DNA of 6,264 nucleotides from Candidatus Poribacteria bacterium (GTDB lineage: Bacteria; Poribacteria; WGA-4E; WGA-3G). The stretch spans positions 1 through 6,264 of the forward strand of contig JAPPDN010000565.1 of NCBI GenBank assembly GCA_028824575.1, in the 5' to 3' direction. The notes below the pieces were generated by a model. It searched no databases, was not told the origin of the DNA, and saw only the letters and a program-made list of their open reading frames with translations. Below, in pieces: positions 1 through 5,821 of this stretch (the stretch's first letter is position 1; each line of letters starts with the position of its first letter). A program made the position numbers and the translations under genes.

Positions 1-675
1 GGGGCGTTCACGATGGGGACGATTCCGACTGAGATGCGGAAGACGGATCCAGAGGAACCACAACGGAATGTGACGCTTGATGCTTATGCTATCGGTACGT
101 ATCAGGTTACGAATGCACAGTATGCGCGGTTTGTGGAGGCGACGGGGTACGTGCCCCCGGAGTTTTGGGACGATGAACGTTTTAACGTACCGGATTTTCC
201 GGTCGTTGGGGTGAGTTGGTACGATGCTGTCAATTTTTTGGAGTGGCTCGGTGCACTGGAAGGTGTGGCGTATCGGTTGCCGTCGGAGGCGGAGTGGGAG
301 AGTGCTGCGCGTGGTAAGGATGCTCGCGAGTATCCTTGGGGCGATGTATGGGATGCGAGTCGGGCGAATACGTCGGAGTCGGGGAATAAGCGGTTGCTGC
401 CGGTTGGGAGCTATCCGTCGGGTGTGAGTCCTTGTGGGTGCTACGATATGGCGGGCAACGCTTATGATTGGTGCTTCGATTGGTTTCACATGGAGGCGTA
501 TAAGTACTCGCCTGATGAGAATCCGTTGGGTGCGAGTGAAGGTCGGCGGAAGGTGATTCGGGGTGGTTCGTGGATTGCGCGGGGTGAGTTTGCGGCGCGT
601 TGTGCGAATCGTGCGGCGTATGAGCCGATTCGGGGGCTTCATAACGTCAGTTTTCGGGTTGCGGTGGATCTGTAG
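1..675 (+). CDS. FGE-sulfatase-domain (SUMF1-like) protein, 5' end cut off by the window, lacks the FGE cysteine pair
   Basis: This is the C-terminal 224 residues of a formylglycine-generating-enzyme-fold protein. The frame is open to base 1, where G-A-F-T precedes MG. This matches the family's opening GGxFxMG motif, so the ATG at 13 is probably internal and the gene starts outside the window. Counting from that Met, family motifs appear in order: YQVTNAQYARFV (30-41), PVVGVSWYDAVNFLEWL (63-79), YRLPSEAEWESAARG (87-101), YPWGD (107-111), PVGSYPSGVSPCGCYDMAGN (130-149), and VIRGGSW (181-187) to the closing NVSFRVAVDL. In genuine FGEs the two copper-binding catalytic cysteines lie 3 and 8 residues after GGS. 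Here those places are Ala189 and Ala194; the only nearby cysteine is Cys197. It is therefore unlikely to make formylglycine in sulfatases and more likely belongs to the large non-FGE branch of the fold (ligand-binding or oxidase-like members), with unknown substrate. The TAG stop is followed within 4 bases by a heptamer repeat. Confidence 0.9.
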   Translation, partial: GAFTMGTIPTEMRKTDPEEPQRNVTLDAYAIGTYQVTNAQYARFVEATGYVPPEFWDDERFNVPDFPVVGVSWYDAVNFLEWLGALEGVAYRLPSEAEWESAARGKDAREYPWGDVWDASRANTSESGNKRLLPVGSYPSGVSPCGCYDMAGNAYDWCFDWFHMEAYKYSPDENPLGASEGRRKVIRGGSWIARGEFAARCANRAAYEPIRGLHNVSFRVAVDL

Positions 676-678
676 AAT

Positions 679-709
679 GGTTTTCAGTTATCAGTTATCA
701 GTTGTCAGT
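679..709 (+). repeat. Heptamer tandem repeat, RGTTNTC type, after the FGE-fold gene
   Basis: Four 7-base units lie head to tail: GGTTTTC (679), AGTTATC (686), AGTTATC (693) and AGTTGTC (700), followed by AGT. It begins 3 bases after the stop codon at 673-675. Unlike the larger copies elsewhere in the window, I see no hairpin module and no inverted partner before mutY, so it may be a remnant or solo arm. The rest of the 676-923 gap holds a second repeat type (806-872) and no gene. Confidence 0.85.
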
Positions 710-805
710 AAGAGGGTTCTGATTAAGGTAATCTTTTTTCAATGCCCCTTTGCATCTCTGGTTTTGACAAGCATCGGCGCGGTTGCATGAAGATTAAATA
801 AATAT

Positions 806-872
806 TTCGGTAATTCTTACAGATCGCGAGCACAGCTCGCTCCTACCAAGAGGTTTTTGATGCATTACCGAA
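806..872. repeat. Inverted-repeat-bounded element with an inner GC hairpin, upstream of mutY
   Basis: TTCGGTAAT at 806-814 is the exact reverse complement of ATTACCGAA at 864-872. Between them is a perfect GC-rich hairpin, GCGAGC (826-831), loop ACA, GCTCGC (835-840). The 67-base unit could be a small non-autonomous repeat, or a structure in the leader of mutY, whose start is 52 bases further on. No T-run follows the hairpin, so a terminator is unlikely. Only one copy lies in this window, so its repeat nature is inferred from the nested symmetry and from recollection of similar motifs in related genomes. Confidence 0.5.
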
Positions 873-923
873 TTAAATTCTTAAACTTCATCAAACCGCG
901 CCTGCTAATTTGAGTGCCGTGAT

Positions 924-2003
924 ATGGATAAGAAAGAATTAACCAAACACTATCAAGATTTTCGGGATGCGTTGCTGGTGTGGTTTGAACGCTACCAGCG
1001 CGAGATGCCGTGGCGCAATACGGACGATCCGTACCGGATTTGGGTCTCTGAGGTGATGCTCCAGCAGACACAGGTTAAGAAGGTTGTGGACTACTATGAG
1101 AGGTTCATCGCGAGGTTTCCGAGTGTGCGGGATTTGGCGGCTGCGCCGCTACAAGATGTATTGAAGGTCTGGGAAGGGTTGGGATATTACGCGAGGGCAC
1201 GGAACCTCCACAAAGCGGCAGCGGTTATCGTGAACGAACTGGATGGGGAAATCCCATTGGACTATGCGACCTTTCGGAAGTTGCCGGGTGTTGGCGATTA
1301 TAGTGCGGCGGCGGTGCAGAGTATCGCTTTTAACGCGCCTTATGCGGCGGTAGATGGGAACATCAAACGCGTGTTGGCGCGGTTGTTTCTGATGGATGCG
1401 CCGATTAACGATGCGAAGTCGGCGAAATTGTTTCAGGAGAAAGCAGACGCGCTTTTGGATCGGGACGCGTCCGGACTTTTCAATCAGGCGATGATGGAAT
1501 TGGGGGCGATGGTCTGTCGTCCGCAGTCGCCGACGTGTCTGGTGTGTCCAGTGAACGCGTTTTGTGAGGCGTTCGACACGATGCGTCAGGACGAGTTTCC
1601 GAAACGGCGCGAGTCGAAGCCTACACCGGAACACCATCTCGCTGTTGGGGTTATCTATAATTCGGTAGGCGAAGTATTGCTTACGCAACGGCAGCTGGAT
1701 GGACTGCTCGGTGGACTCTGGGAGTTTCCCGGTGGTGAGATTGCTGACGGTGAAACGGCTGAGATGGCGTGTGTCCGTAATATCGCTGAGGTTGTCAATC
1801 TCTCTGTCAGGAACGTGCGGTATCTGACGCGGGTGAGACACGCGTTCACGCATTTTAAGATCGTGGTGGATGTGTTTCAGTGTGATTATGAGGTGGGTGA
1901 GGTTGTGTTGAATGGACCGCGGGATGCAAAGTGGGTTCCGGTTGCGGCACTGCGGGATTATCCGCTCCCGCGTGCGACGCATAAGTTTTTGGGTGAATTA
2001 TAG
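924..2003 (+). CDS. mutY: Adenine DNA glycosylase MutY (A/G-specific)
   Basis: 359 residues, the usual MutY length, with all expected parts. MutY removes adenine mispaired with guanine or 8-oxoguanine in the base-excision (GO) repair pathway in the cytoplasm. Motifs seen: MPWRNTDDPYRIWVSEVMLQ (28-47) with catalytic Glu43; helix-hairpin-helix LPGVGDYSAAAV (120-131); VDGN with catalytic Asp144; and the [4Fe-4S] cluster motif CRPQSPTCLVCPVNAFC, cysteines 198, 205, 208 and 214 in C-x6-C-x2-C-x5-C spacing. A C-terminal NUDIX-like 8-oxoG recognition domain (about 238-355) carries LLGGLWEFPGG (261-271). The FSH loop that reads 8-oxoG appears as Phe308-Thr309-His310, a conservative Thr for Ser. The ATG at 924 has only a weak upstream TGAG (911-914), but it gives the expected N-terminus. 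The TAG stop overlaps the first bases of a repeat element. No mutT or other repair gene is adjacent. Confidence 0.97.
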   Translation: MDKKELTKHYQDFRDALLVWFERYQREMPWRNTDDPYRIWVSEVMLQQTQVKKVVDYYERFIARFPSVRDLAAAPLQDVLKVWEGLGYYARARNLHKAAAVIVNELDGEIPLDYATFRKLPGVGDYSAAAVQSIAFNAPYAAVDGNIKRVLARLFLMDAPINDAKSAKLFQEKADALLDRDASGLFNQAMMELGAMVCRPQSPTCLVCPVNAFCEAFDTMRQDEFPKRRESKPTPEHHLAVGVIYNSVGEVLLTQRQLDGLLGGLWEFPGGEIADGETAEMACVRNIAEVVNLSVRNVRYLTRVRHAFTHFKIVVDVFQCDYEVGEVVLNGPRDAKWVPVAALRDYPLPRATHKFLGEL

Positions 2004-2020
2004 TTATCAGTTATCAGTAC

Positions 2021-2039
2021 GATTTTTCTGCGAAAAATC
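2021..2039. other. Hairpin module of element A
   Basis: GATTTTTC (2021-2028), loop TGC, GAAAAATC (2032-2039): a perfect 8-base-pair stem with a 3-base loop, embedded between heptamer units (AGT before, AGT after). It sits 18 bases past the mutY stop. It is followed only by TTTC, so it is a poor intrinsic terminator on either strand, though a structural role at the RNA 3' end cannot be excluded. Confidence 0.75.
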
Positions 2040-2054
2040 TTTCAGTTGTCAGTT

Positions 2055-2098
2055 AAAGAGATATGCTATGATCGTAAAAGAGATATGCTATGATCGTA
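2055..2098 (+). repeat. Perfect 22-base tandem duplication inside element A
   Basis: The unit beginning AAAGAGATATGCTATGATCG at 2055-2076 is repeated without change at 2077-2098. The related element at 5867-6000 does not show this duplication, so it probably arose after the copies diverged, by slippage or recombination. Identity of both units suggests a recent event. Confidence 0.95.
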
Positions 2099-2167
2099 AC
2101 CGAAAAAGTAACTGCCACAAGGGTATGACTGAGCACTGATAACTGAAAACTGAAAACTAAGAACCAT

Positions 2168-3895
2168 TCAACTTGCGCGTTGCATCGCGAAAATATCTGT
2201 ATAGGGTCCCTCGGAACGGCGTAATTCTTCGTGATTTCCGATTTCTGCGATTTTCCCATCCACGAGCACAATAATCTGGTCCGCCTGAGTGACGGTTGAA
2301 AGCCGATGCGCGATAATCAGGACGGTTTTGCCTTCCATTAAGTGCGCTAATGCTTCCCATATCTCTCGTTCCGTCCGATTGTCGAGAGCTGAAGTCGCTT
2401 CGTCCAACAGGAGAATTTTAGGGTTCTTCAGAACCGCGCGGGCAATGGCGATCCGCTGTTTTTCGCCACCCGACAACGTAACGCCTTGCTCGCCGATCGG
2501 TGTGTCGTAACCATGCTGCAGCTGCGAAATAAATTGGTCGGCGTTAGCCGCCTTCGCCGCAGCGACGACTTCTTCATCACTGGCATCAAGCTTCCCGAAT
2601 CGGATGTTGTCTCGGACTGTGCCAGCAAATAGGAACGGGTCTTGAAAGACGACGGCTATTTGGGAGCGGAGGGAGTCGAGTGTCGCTTCGCGAACGTCAA
2701 ACCCATCGATGCATATTTTTCCTTGTTGTGGATCGTAAAAACGGAGTAGTAGGTCTACAAGTGTACTTTTTCCGACACCGCTTGCGCCGACGATCGCCAC
2801 TTTTTGACGCGCCGGAATCGTAAAGGTAATATCCTGAATGACCGGTTTTTCAGGTTCGTATGCGAAGGAGACGTTCTCCATTGTGATAGTCCCCTCGACA
2901 TTCTGCAACGGTTTTGCTGTGGGTAGTTCCGATACTTGCGGTTGAACATCCATGAATTCGGTAATCCGATCTACGGCTCCCATCGCTGTTTGTATCCTAC
3001 CAATGGTCTCTTGGAATGAACGGATCGGGTATGCCATCGCTTCGACGTACCCGATGAACGCAAAAAGTGTACCGACAGTCATCTCGCCTTGCACCACAAG
3101 TCTGCCACCCAGCAAAAATAGGAGTAGCGACGGTATCCATATAAAAAGATATGTTACTGAGAAAGATGCGGATTGTACGACAGCCTGTCTTCGCTCCACA
3201 CCCACCAAACGTAGAAACAGTTCCCGAAATTGAGCGATCTGCCAATTTGAACGACCGAATGCCAGTATTTCCTTAGAACCTGTGATGCCTTCATGTAACT
3301 CTGATAAAACGTCAGCTGCATAGTCTTGGCGGGCGCGACCGACACGCCGATTAAATGGCGCGAAAATCAAGGACTGCAAACCCGCCGCACAAACGACTGG
3401 CAACATGATGAGTGTTAGTTTAGGTTCGATTCTTAGGGCAACAATGAAAGCCAAAGTCAAGCTGAGTATTTGGGTTGCAAGCTGCGTAAGGGTGGAGGTG
3501 ACAGTGTCTTTTACGACCGGAACATCATCGGTTAACCTTGATATAATCTGCCCGGTGCGTTCACCATGAAAGTAGGATACCGAAAGGCTGCGGAGATGTT
3601 TGAAGATACCTGTGCGCATATCCGCGGCGTAGCGACCCGTTACGAAAGCAAAGGCTAAGTTCATTCCCCAAGTGAGTGCGATAGACAGTACCACAACACC
3701 GCCAAAAATCAAGATCGCTGTAATTAGTGCCTCGTTGTTTTGCTGAATAAGCCCATCATCAATGATGAGTTTTCGGACCCAAGGGATTATGAGCTGCGCT
3801 GCTCCCATTGCGAGACTACAGAGAATCCCGAAGAGATAGTGGTACTTGTAGGGCAAAAGGAATTTAAATGCCCATAATAAGCGGTTCTGTTTCAT
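2168..3895 (-). CDS. ABC exporter half-transporter (membrane domain fused to ATPase)
   Basis: 575 residues with the type I exporter layout of MsbA, BmrA and LmrA relatives, expected to work as a homodimer in the inner membrane. The membrane domain (about 1-300) has hydrophobic segments near 20-40, 57-76, 136-155, 160-180 and 247-268, and the coupling sequence SYFHGERTGQIISRLTDDV (107-125). The ATPase domain (about 337-575) has A-loop Tyr346, Walker A GASGVGKST (370-378), Q-loop Gln418, signature LSGGE (474-478), Walker B ILLLDE (494-499), D-loop SALD and switch His530, all intact. Substrate cannot be told; lipid, peptide or drug export are typical. I chose the ATG at 3895 (MKQNRLLWAF). A longer open frame reaches 4045, but its extra 50 residues translate the intergenic repeat and overlap the reductase gene, and family homology starts at MKQN. 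No clear ribosome binding site precedes it. The TGA stop is 9 bases from element A. Confidence 0.95.
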   Translation of the reverse strand: MKQNRLLWAFKFLLPYKYHYLFGILCSLAMGAAQLIIPWVRKLIIDDGLIQQNNEALITAILIFGGVVVLSIALTWGMNLAFAFVTGRYAADMRTGIFKHLRSLSVSYFHGERTGQIISRLTDDVPVVKDTVTSTLTQLATQILSLTLAFIVALRIEPKLTLIMLPVVCAAGLQSLIFAPFNRRVGRARQDYAADVLSELHEGITGSKEILAFGRSNWQIAQFRELFLRLVGVERRQAVVQSASFSVTYLFIWIPSLLLFLLGGRLVVQGEMTVGTLFAFIGYVEAMAYPIRSFQETIGRIQTAMGAVDRITEFMDVQPQVSELPTAKPLQNVEGTITMENVSFAYEPEKPVIQDITFTIPARQKVAIVGASGVGKSTLVDLLLRFYDPQQGKICIDGFDVREATLDSLRSQIAVVFQDPFLFAGTVRDNIRFGKLDASDEEVVAAAKAANADQFISQLQHGYDTPIGEQGVTLSGGEKQRIAIARAVLKNPKILLLDEATSALDNRTEREIWEALAHLMEGKTVLIIAHRLSTVTQADQIIVLVDGKIAEIGNHEELRRSEGPYTDIFAMQRAS

Positions 3896-3915
3896 GGTTA
3901 GGTTATCAGAGGAAT

Positions 3916-4000
3916 AGTTATCAGTTATCAGTAAAGAAGTTATCAGTTGCCAGTTAAAAGAGGAAGCGCCTTCTTCTCTGGTTACTGATAACTGACAACT
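3916..4000. mobile_element. Short inverted-end repeat element between the reductase and ABC genes
   Basis: AGTTATCAGTTATCAGTAA (3916-3934) and TTACTGATAACTGACAACT (3982-4000) are inverted copies agreeing at 18 of 19 positions; adding the flanking T and A gives 20-base arms bounded by TA. A further heptamer pair, AGTTATC-AGTTGCC, lies at 3939-3952, and a small GAAG/CTTC hairpin sits in the middle. At 85 bases it lacks the T/A-rich hairpin and the GTAAC block of the longer elements, so it looks like an internally deleted or simpler relative. Its right end forms part of the reductase stop codon. Confidence 0.75.
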
Positions 4001-4952
4001 AATTATCCGATCCAAAGCGTGCTTCGTATTTTTCCCAGACTTCATCGGGTAACGGGGTGCTGGCGGCGCGGACGTTTGCTTCGAGTTGCTCAGCGTTGAG
4101 ACTCCCGATGTTGTTGCCTTGAATCCGCTCTTCTTTTAGACAGAACTGGAGTGCGAGTTGAAGCAGACTGATTCCTTCTTCAACGCACCATTCCCAAATT
4201 GGGTACGATGCTGCGACATCACCTTCTTTTTTCCAGCGTCCACGTTCAATTTCTGCATCAAGATCGACCCCTGTGAGGATACCGCGTAAGATCGACCAGC
4301 CGTTCATTACACCGATATCGGCTTCAGCGGCGGCGGGCAGTACCTCGTCAGCGGCGGTCTGGCGGATGAGGTTGTAGTCGTTGAAGCACAAGATGAGATC
4401 AACATCGCCTGTTGCCATCGCCTTGAGATGGAAATCGTGCTGACGCATGCCGTATCCGATGTAGTTCACGAGTCCGCGGGCTTTGCACTGGAGCAGCCCG
4501 TCAAGCGTGCCACCTTTTTCGAGGGTCGGCTCAATTTCTATGGGATCGTGGATGAGCATCCCGTCAAAGTAGTCTACGTTGAGAATTTGGAGTTGGTCTT
4601 CGACGTCAGCGATTGTGCGTTCGGCGGAATAGTCGGGTCTGCCTTGTCCGTAGCCACCCCATTTTGCGGCGGAGTGGCAGCAGAGCCTGCCGGTAATAAT
4701 GACATCCTCGCGCGGGATCTCCTTCATCGCCAGCCCAAGTTTCCGTAAGGAATCGCCATAACAGCGTGCGCAATCGAAATGGTTCACACCGATGGATATC
4801 GAGTGTTTGATGAGTGCGATAGCGTCTTCATCTGAGACGAATCCGAAGTTGTTTCCGAACCCCTGCGTGCCGAAGGGAACGACAGGGATGTTCAATTCCG
4901 TTCTTCCCAATCGTCGTCTCGGAATTGTCGGTAGGTCTTGATTGGTTTCCAT
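3999..4952 (-). CDS. Aldo/keto reductase family protein with an altered catalytic tetrad
   Basis: 317 residues, a normal length for an AKR (beta/alpha)8-barrel that transfers hydride between NAD(P)H and a carbonyl or sugar substrate in the cytoplasm. N-terminal RRLGRTELNIPVVPFGT (13-29) is typical of bacterial AKRs. Of the tetrad, Asp60 and Tyr65 (HFDCARCYGDS) and His135 (MLIHDP) are in place. The Lys that normally follows Thr in the TK motif is absent: the segment reads DVIITGRLCC (83-92), so Gly88 occupies the Lys site, with Arg89 beside it. FNDYNL (190-195) and GNNIGSLNAEQLEANV (279-294) fit cofactor-binding stretches. Activity may be altered or lost; it could also belong to a divergent AKR branch. 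The ATG at 4952 has a good ribosome binding site. It lies between the DUF1080 and ABC genes on the same strand, but the gaps are too large to assume one operon. Confidence 0.88.
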   Translation of the reverse strand: METNQDLPTIPRRRLGRTELNIPVVPFGTQGFGNNFGFVSDEDAIALIKHSISIGVNHFDCARCYGDSLRKLGLAMKEIPREDVIITGRLCCHSAAKWGGYGQGRPDYSAERTIADVEDQLQILNVDYFDGMLIHDPIEIEPTLEKGGTLDGLLQCKARGLVNYIGYGMRQHDFHLKAMATGDVDLILCFNDYNLIRQTAADEVLPAAAEADIGVMNGWSILRGILTGVDLDAEIERGRWKKEGDVAASYPIWEWCVEEGISLLQLALQFCLKEERIQGNNIGSLNAEQLEANVRAASTPLPDEVWEKYEARFGSDN

Positions 4953-4957
4953 AAAAA

Positions 4958-4962
4958 TCCTC
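4958..4962 (-). promoter_or_regulatory. Ribosome binding site of the aldo/keto reductase gene
   Basis: Read on the minus strand this is GAGGA, five bases before the ATG at 4952. It supports that start over other Met codons and is one of only two clear Shine-Dalgarno sites in the window. Confidence 0.7.
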
Positions 4963-4968
4963 GCTATT

Positions 4969-5013
4969 GGTTGTCGGTTGTCAGTTGTCAGTTATCGGTT
5001 GTCGGTTGTCGGT
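4969..5013 (+). repeat. Array of six RGTTRTC heptamers
   Basis: Uninterrupted units: GGTTGTC (4969), GGTTGTC (4976), AGTTGTC (4983), AGTTATC (4990), GGTTGTC (4997) and GGTTGTC (5004), then a degenerate GGT. It is the longest heptamer run in the window and the clearest proof that the repeat period is seven. Variation is confined to R positions 1 and 5 (A or G). It starts 16 bases before the reductase start codon, just upstream of its ribosome binding site. Confidence 0.93.
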
Positions 5014-5053
5014 TAAGAATTTGTGGCGGTTACCTTATTTTAAACCCCCTAAA

Positions 5054-5071
5054 TCCCCCTTATCAGGGGGA
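5054..5071. repeat. C/G-rich palindromic repeat nested in element B
   Basis: TCCCCCT (5054-5060), loop TATC, AGGGGGA (5065-5071): a perfect 7-base-pair stem, preceded by a second CCCCCT stretch (5045-5050). Very similar AAATCCCCC/GGGGGACTTT palindromes are dispersed in many bacterial genomes (general knowledge, not checked). Read on the minus strand it lies downstream of the DUF1080 stop and is followed by TTTAGG, so it could weakly stop or stabilise that transcript, but there is no proper U-tract. Confidence 0.75.
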
Positions 5072-5115
5072 CTTTAAGAGGGAATGCGTAAATCCTATTT
5101 AACTGACAACCGAAA

Positions 5116-5138
5116 GATTTTTTTCGCAGAAAAAAATC
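5116..5138. other. Hairpin module of element B, with lengthened stem
   Basis: On the plus strand GATTTTTTTC (5116-5125), loop GCA, GAAAAAAATC (5129-5138), a perfect 10-base-pair stem. Compared with the 8-base-pair stems of elements A and C, both arms have gained two bases so that pairing is preserved. Confidence 0.8.
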
Positions 5139-5164
5139 GTACTGAAAACTGACAACTATTTCCC

Positions 5165-5788
5165 CTAATACTGATCCGAGCCTTCAAGTGGGAGTGAGAC
5201 TGCCCAGACGTTTCGATATCTAACGTCGTTGCCGTGGTCTTGCAGACGGAGTGGACCTGGTTCGGCAGCTGCACCTACGCTCCCGCCGGTTGAGCCAGCG
5301 AGTTGTGCGTTATTGATAATAACTAAGCCGTTCTGGATGACGGTTATGCGTGGCCCTTCAGTCATTTCGCCTGCGTCGTTGAAACGCGGTGCGCGGAAGG
5401 TAATATCGTAAGACTGCCATTCGAGGGGTGGTTTACAAGCGTTGACGAGCGGGGCGAACTGGTTGTAAATTGCGCCACAGTCGCCCATGCCGGGAACGTC
5501 AATACCGTAGGAGTCCAGGACCTGAACTTCGTATCGACCTTGGAGGAATACGCCGCTGTTGCCTTTTGCCTGTCCGGAGGCTTCAGGCATATCGGGGCAT
5601 CTGAATTCGATATGCACGAAATGATCCGTGAAGGTTTCTTTGCTGATGATGTCGCCGGTACGTGGAATGACGAGCATTGCGTCGCCTTCGACTTCCCAAC
5701 CGGGTGCGCTGCCGTCGAGGCTTGTCCAGTTGCTGAGGTCTGTACCGTCAAAGAGAACAACTGCGGATGCTGGTGGTGTTTGTGTCAT
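5165..5788 (-). CDS. DUF1080 / 3-keto-disaccharide hydrolase family protein
   Basis: 207 residues matching the Pfam family once called DUF1080 and now named 3-keto-disaccharide hydrolase (PF06439), a concanavalin-like beta-sandwich fold. Family marks seen: VVLFDGTDLSNWTS (10-23), GNSGVFLQGRYEVQVLDSYG (76-95), GAIYNQFAP (105-113), PPLEWQSYDITFRAPRF (120-136) and GPLRLQDHGNDVRYRNVW (178-195). Members of the family act on oxidised (3-keto) sugars or glycosides; the true substrate here is unknown. Many relatives are secreted or lipoproteins, but this one begins MTQTPPASAVVLFDG with no signal peptide, so it is probably cytoplasmic. I chose the ATG at 5788 because AAAGGA lies six bases upstream; an in-frame GTG at 5803 would place that site inside the gene. 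A strong promoter sits about 40 bases upstream. An aldo/keto reductase follows on the same strand. The TAG stop is 7 bases from element B. Confidence 0.92.
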   Translation of the reverse strand: MTQTPPASAVVLFDGTDLSNWTSLDGSAPGWEVEGDAMLVIPRTGDIISKETFTDHFVHIEFRCPDMPEASGQAKGNSGVFLQGRYEVQVLDSYGIDVPGMGDCGAIYNQFAPLVNACKPPLEWQSYDITFRAPRFNDAGEMTEGPRITVIQNGLVIINNAQLAGSTGGSVGAAAEPGPLRLQDHGNDVRYRNVWAVSLPLEGSDQY

Positions 5789-5794
5789 GAGTTT

Positions 5795-5800
5795 TCCTTT
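5795..5800 (-). promoter_or_regulatory. Ribosome binding site deciding the DUF1080 start
   Basis: Minus strand AAAGGA, six bases before the ATG at 5788. It rules against the in-frame GTG at 5803, which would lie upstream of this site. Confidence 0.72.
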
Positions 5801-5821
5801 CACGTGTTATGCGTTGAAAAT

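Larger units (their letters stand above)
2002..2158 (+). mobile_element. MITE-like modular repeat element A, between mutY and the ABC gene
   Basis: This 157-base element fills the gap between two convergent genes. Left to right it has AGTTATC twice plus AGT (2002-2018), a hairpin module (2019-2043), AGTTGTC-AGTT (2044-2054), a 22-base perfect tandem duplication (2055-2098), the block GTAACTGCCACAAG (2108-2121), and inverted heptamers at 2135-2158 (ACTGATAACTGAAAACTGAA then AACT). The ends are TAGTT and AACTA, so TA flanks both sides, which could be a target duplication of a Tc1/mariner or IS630-type insertion. It encodes no protein. The same order of modules recurs at 4969-5157 (reverse) and 5867-6000. 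The term MITE is an inference from the inverted ends and multiple copies; no transposase is present. Confidence 0.7.
4969..5157 (-). mobile_element. MITE-like modular repeat element B (reverse orientation), with a nested palindrome
   Basis: Read on the minus strand, this 189-base element runs AGTTGTC-AGTTTTC-AGT, then a T/A hairpin (5116-5138), then GGTTGTC-AGTTAA, then a spacer, the block GTAACCGCCACAAA (5033-5020), and finally a long inverted heptamer array (5013-4969). This is the same module order as elements A and C. A separate C/G-rich palindrome (5054-5071) sits in the spacer and accounts for its greater length, suggesting insertion of one repeat into another. The element occupies nearly all of the gap between the DUF1080 and reductase genes and would lie in any transcript joining them. 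Confidence 0.7.

Noticed and set aside
764..792. TTGACA at 764-769 as a -35 box for mutY
   Set aside because: No acceptable -10 box lies 16-18 bases downstream (best is CATGAA), and AT-rich TTAAAT at 794-799 is too far away.
1149..1982. Long minus-strand open frame of 277 codons opposite mutY
   Set aside because: It is a shadow of mutY: highly basic, Arg/His-rich composition with no family motif, while the plus frame has every MutY hallmark.
2053..2271. Small minus-strand frame over element A and the ABC 3' end
   Set aside because: Its residues come from the repeat and from the ABC gene in another frame; it includes the repeat-coded string FSFQLSVLSH.
4969..5013. Heptamer array as a CRISPR array
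   Set aside because: The units are 7 bases, directly abutting, with no unique spacers; no cas gene is near.
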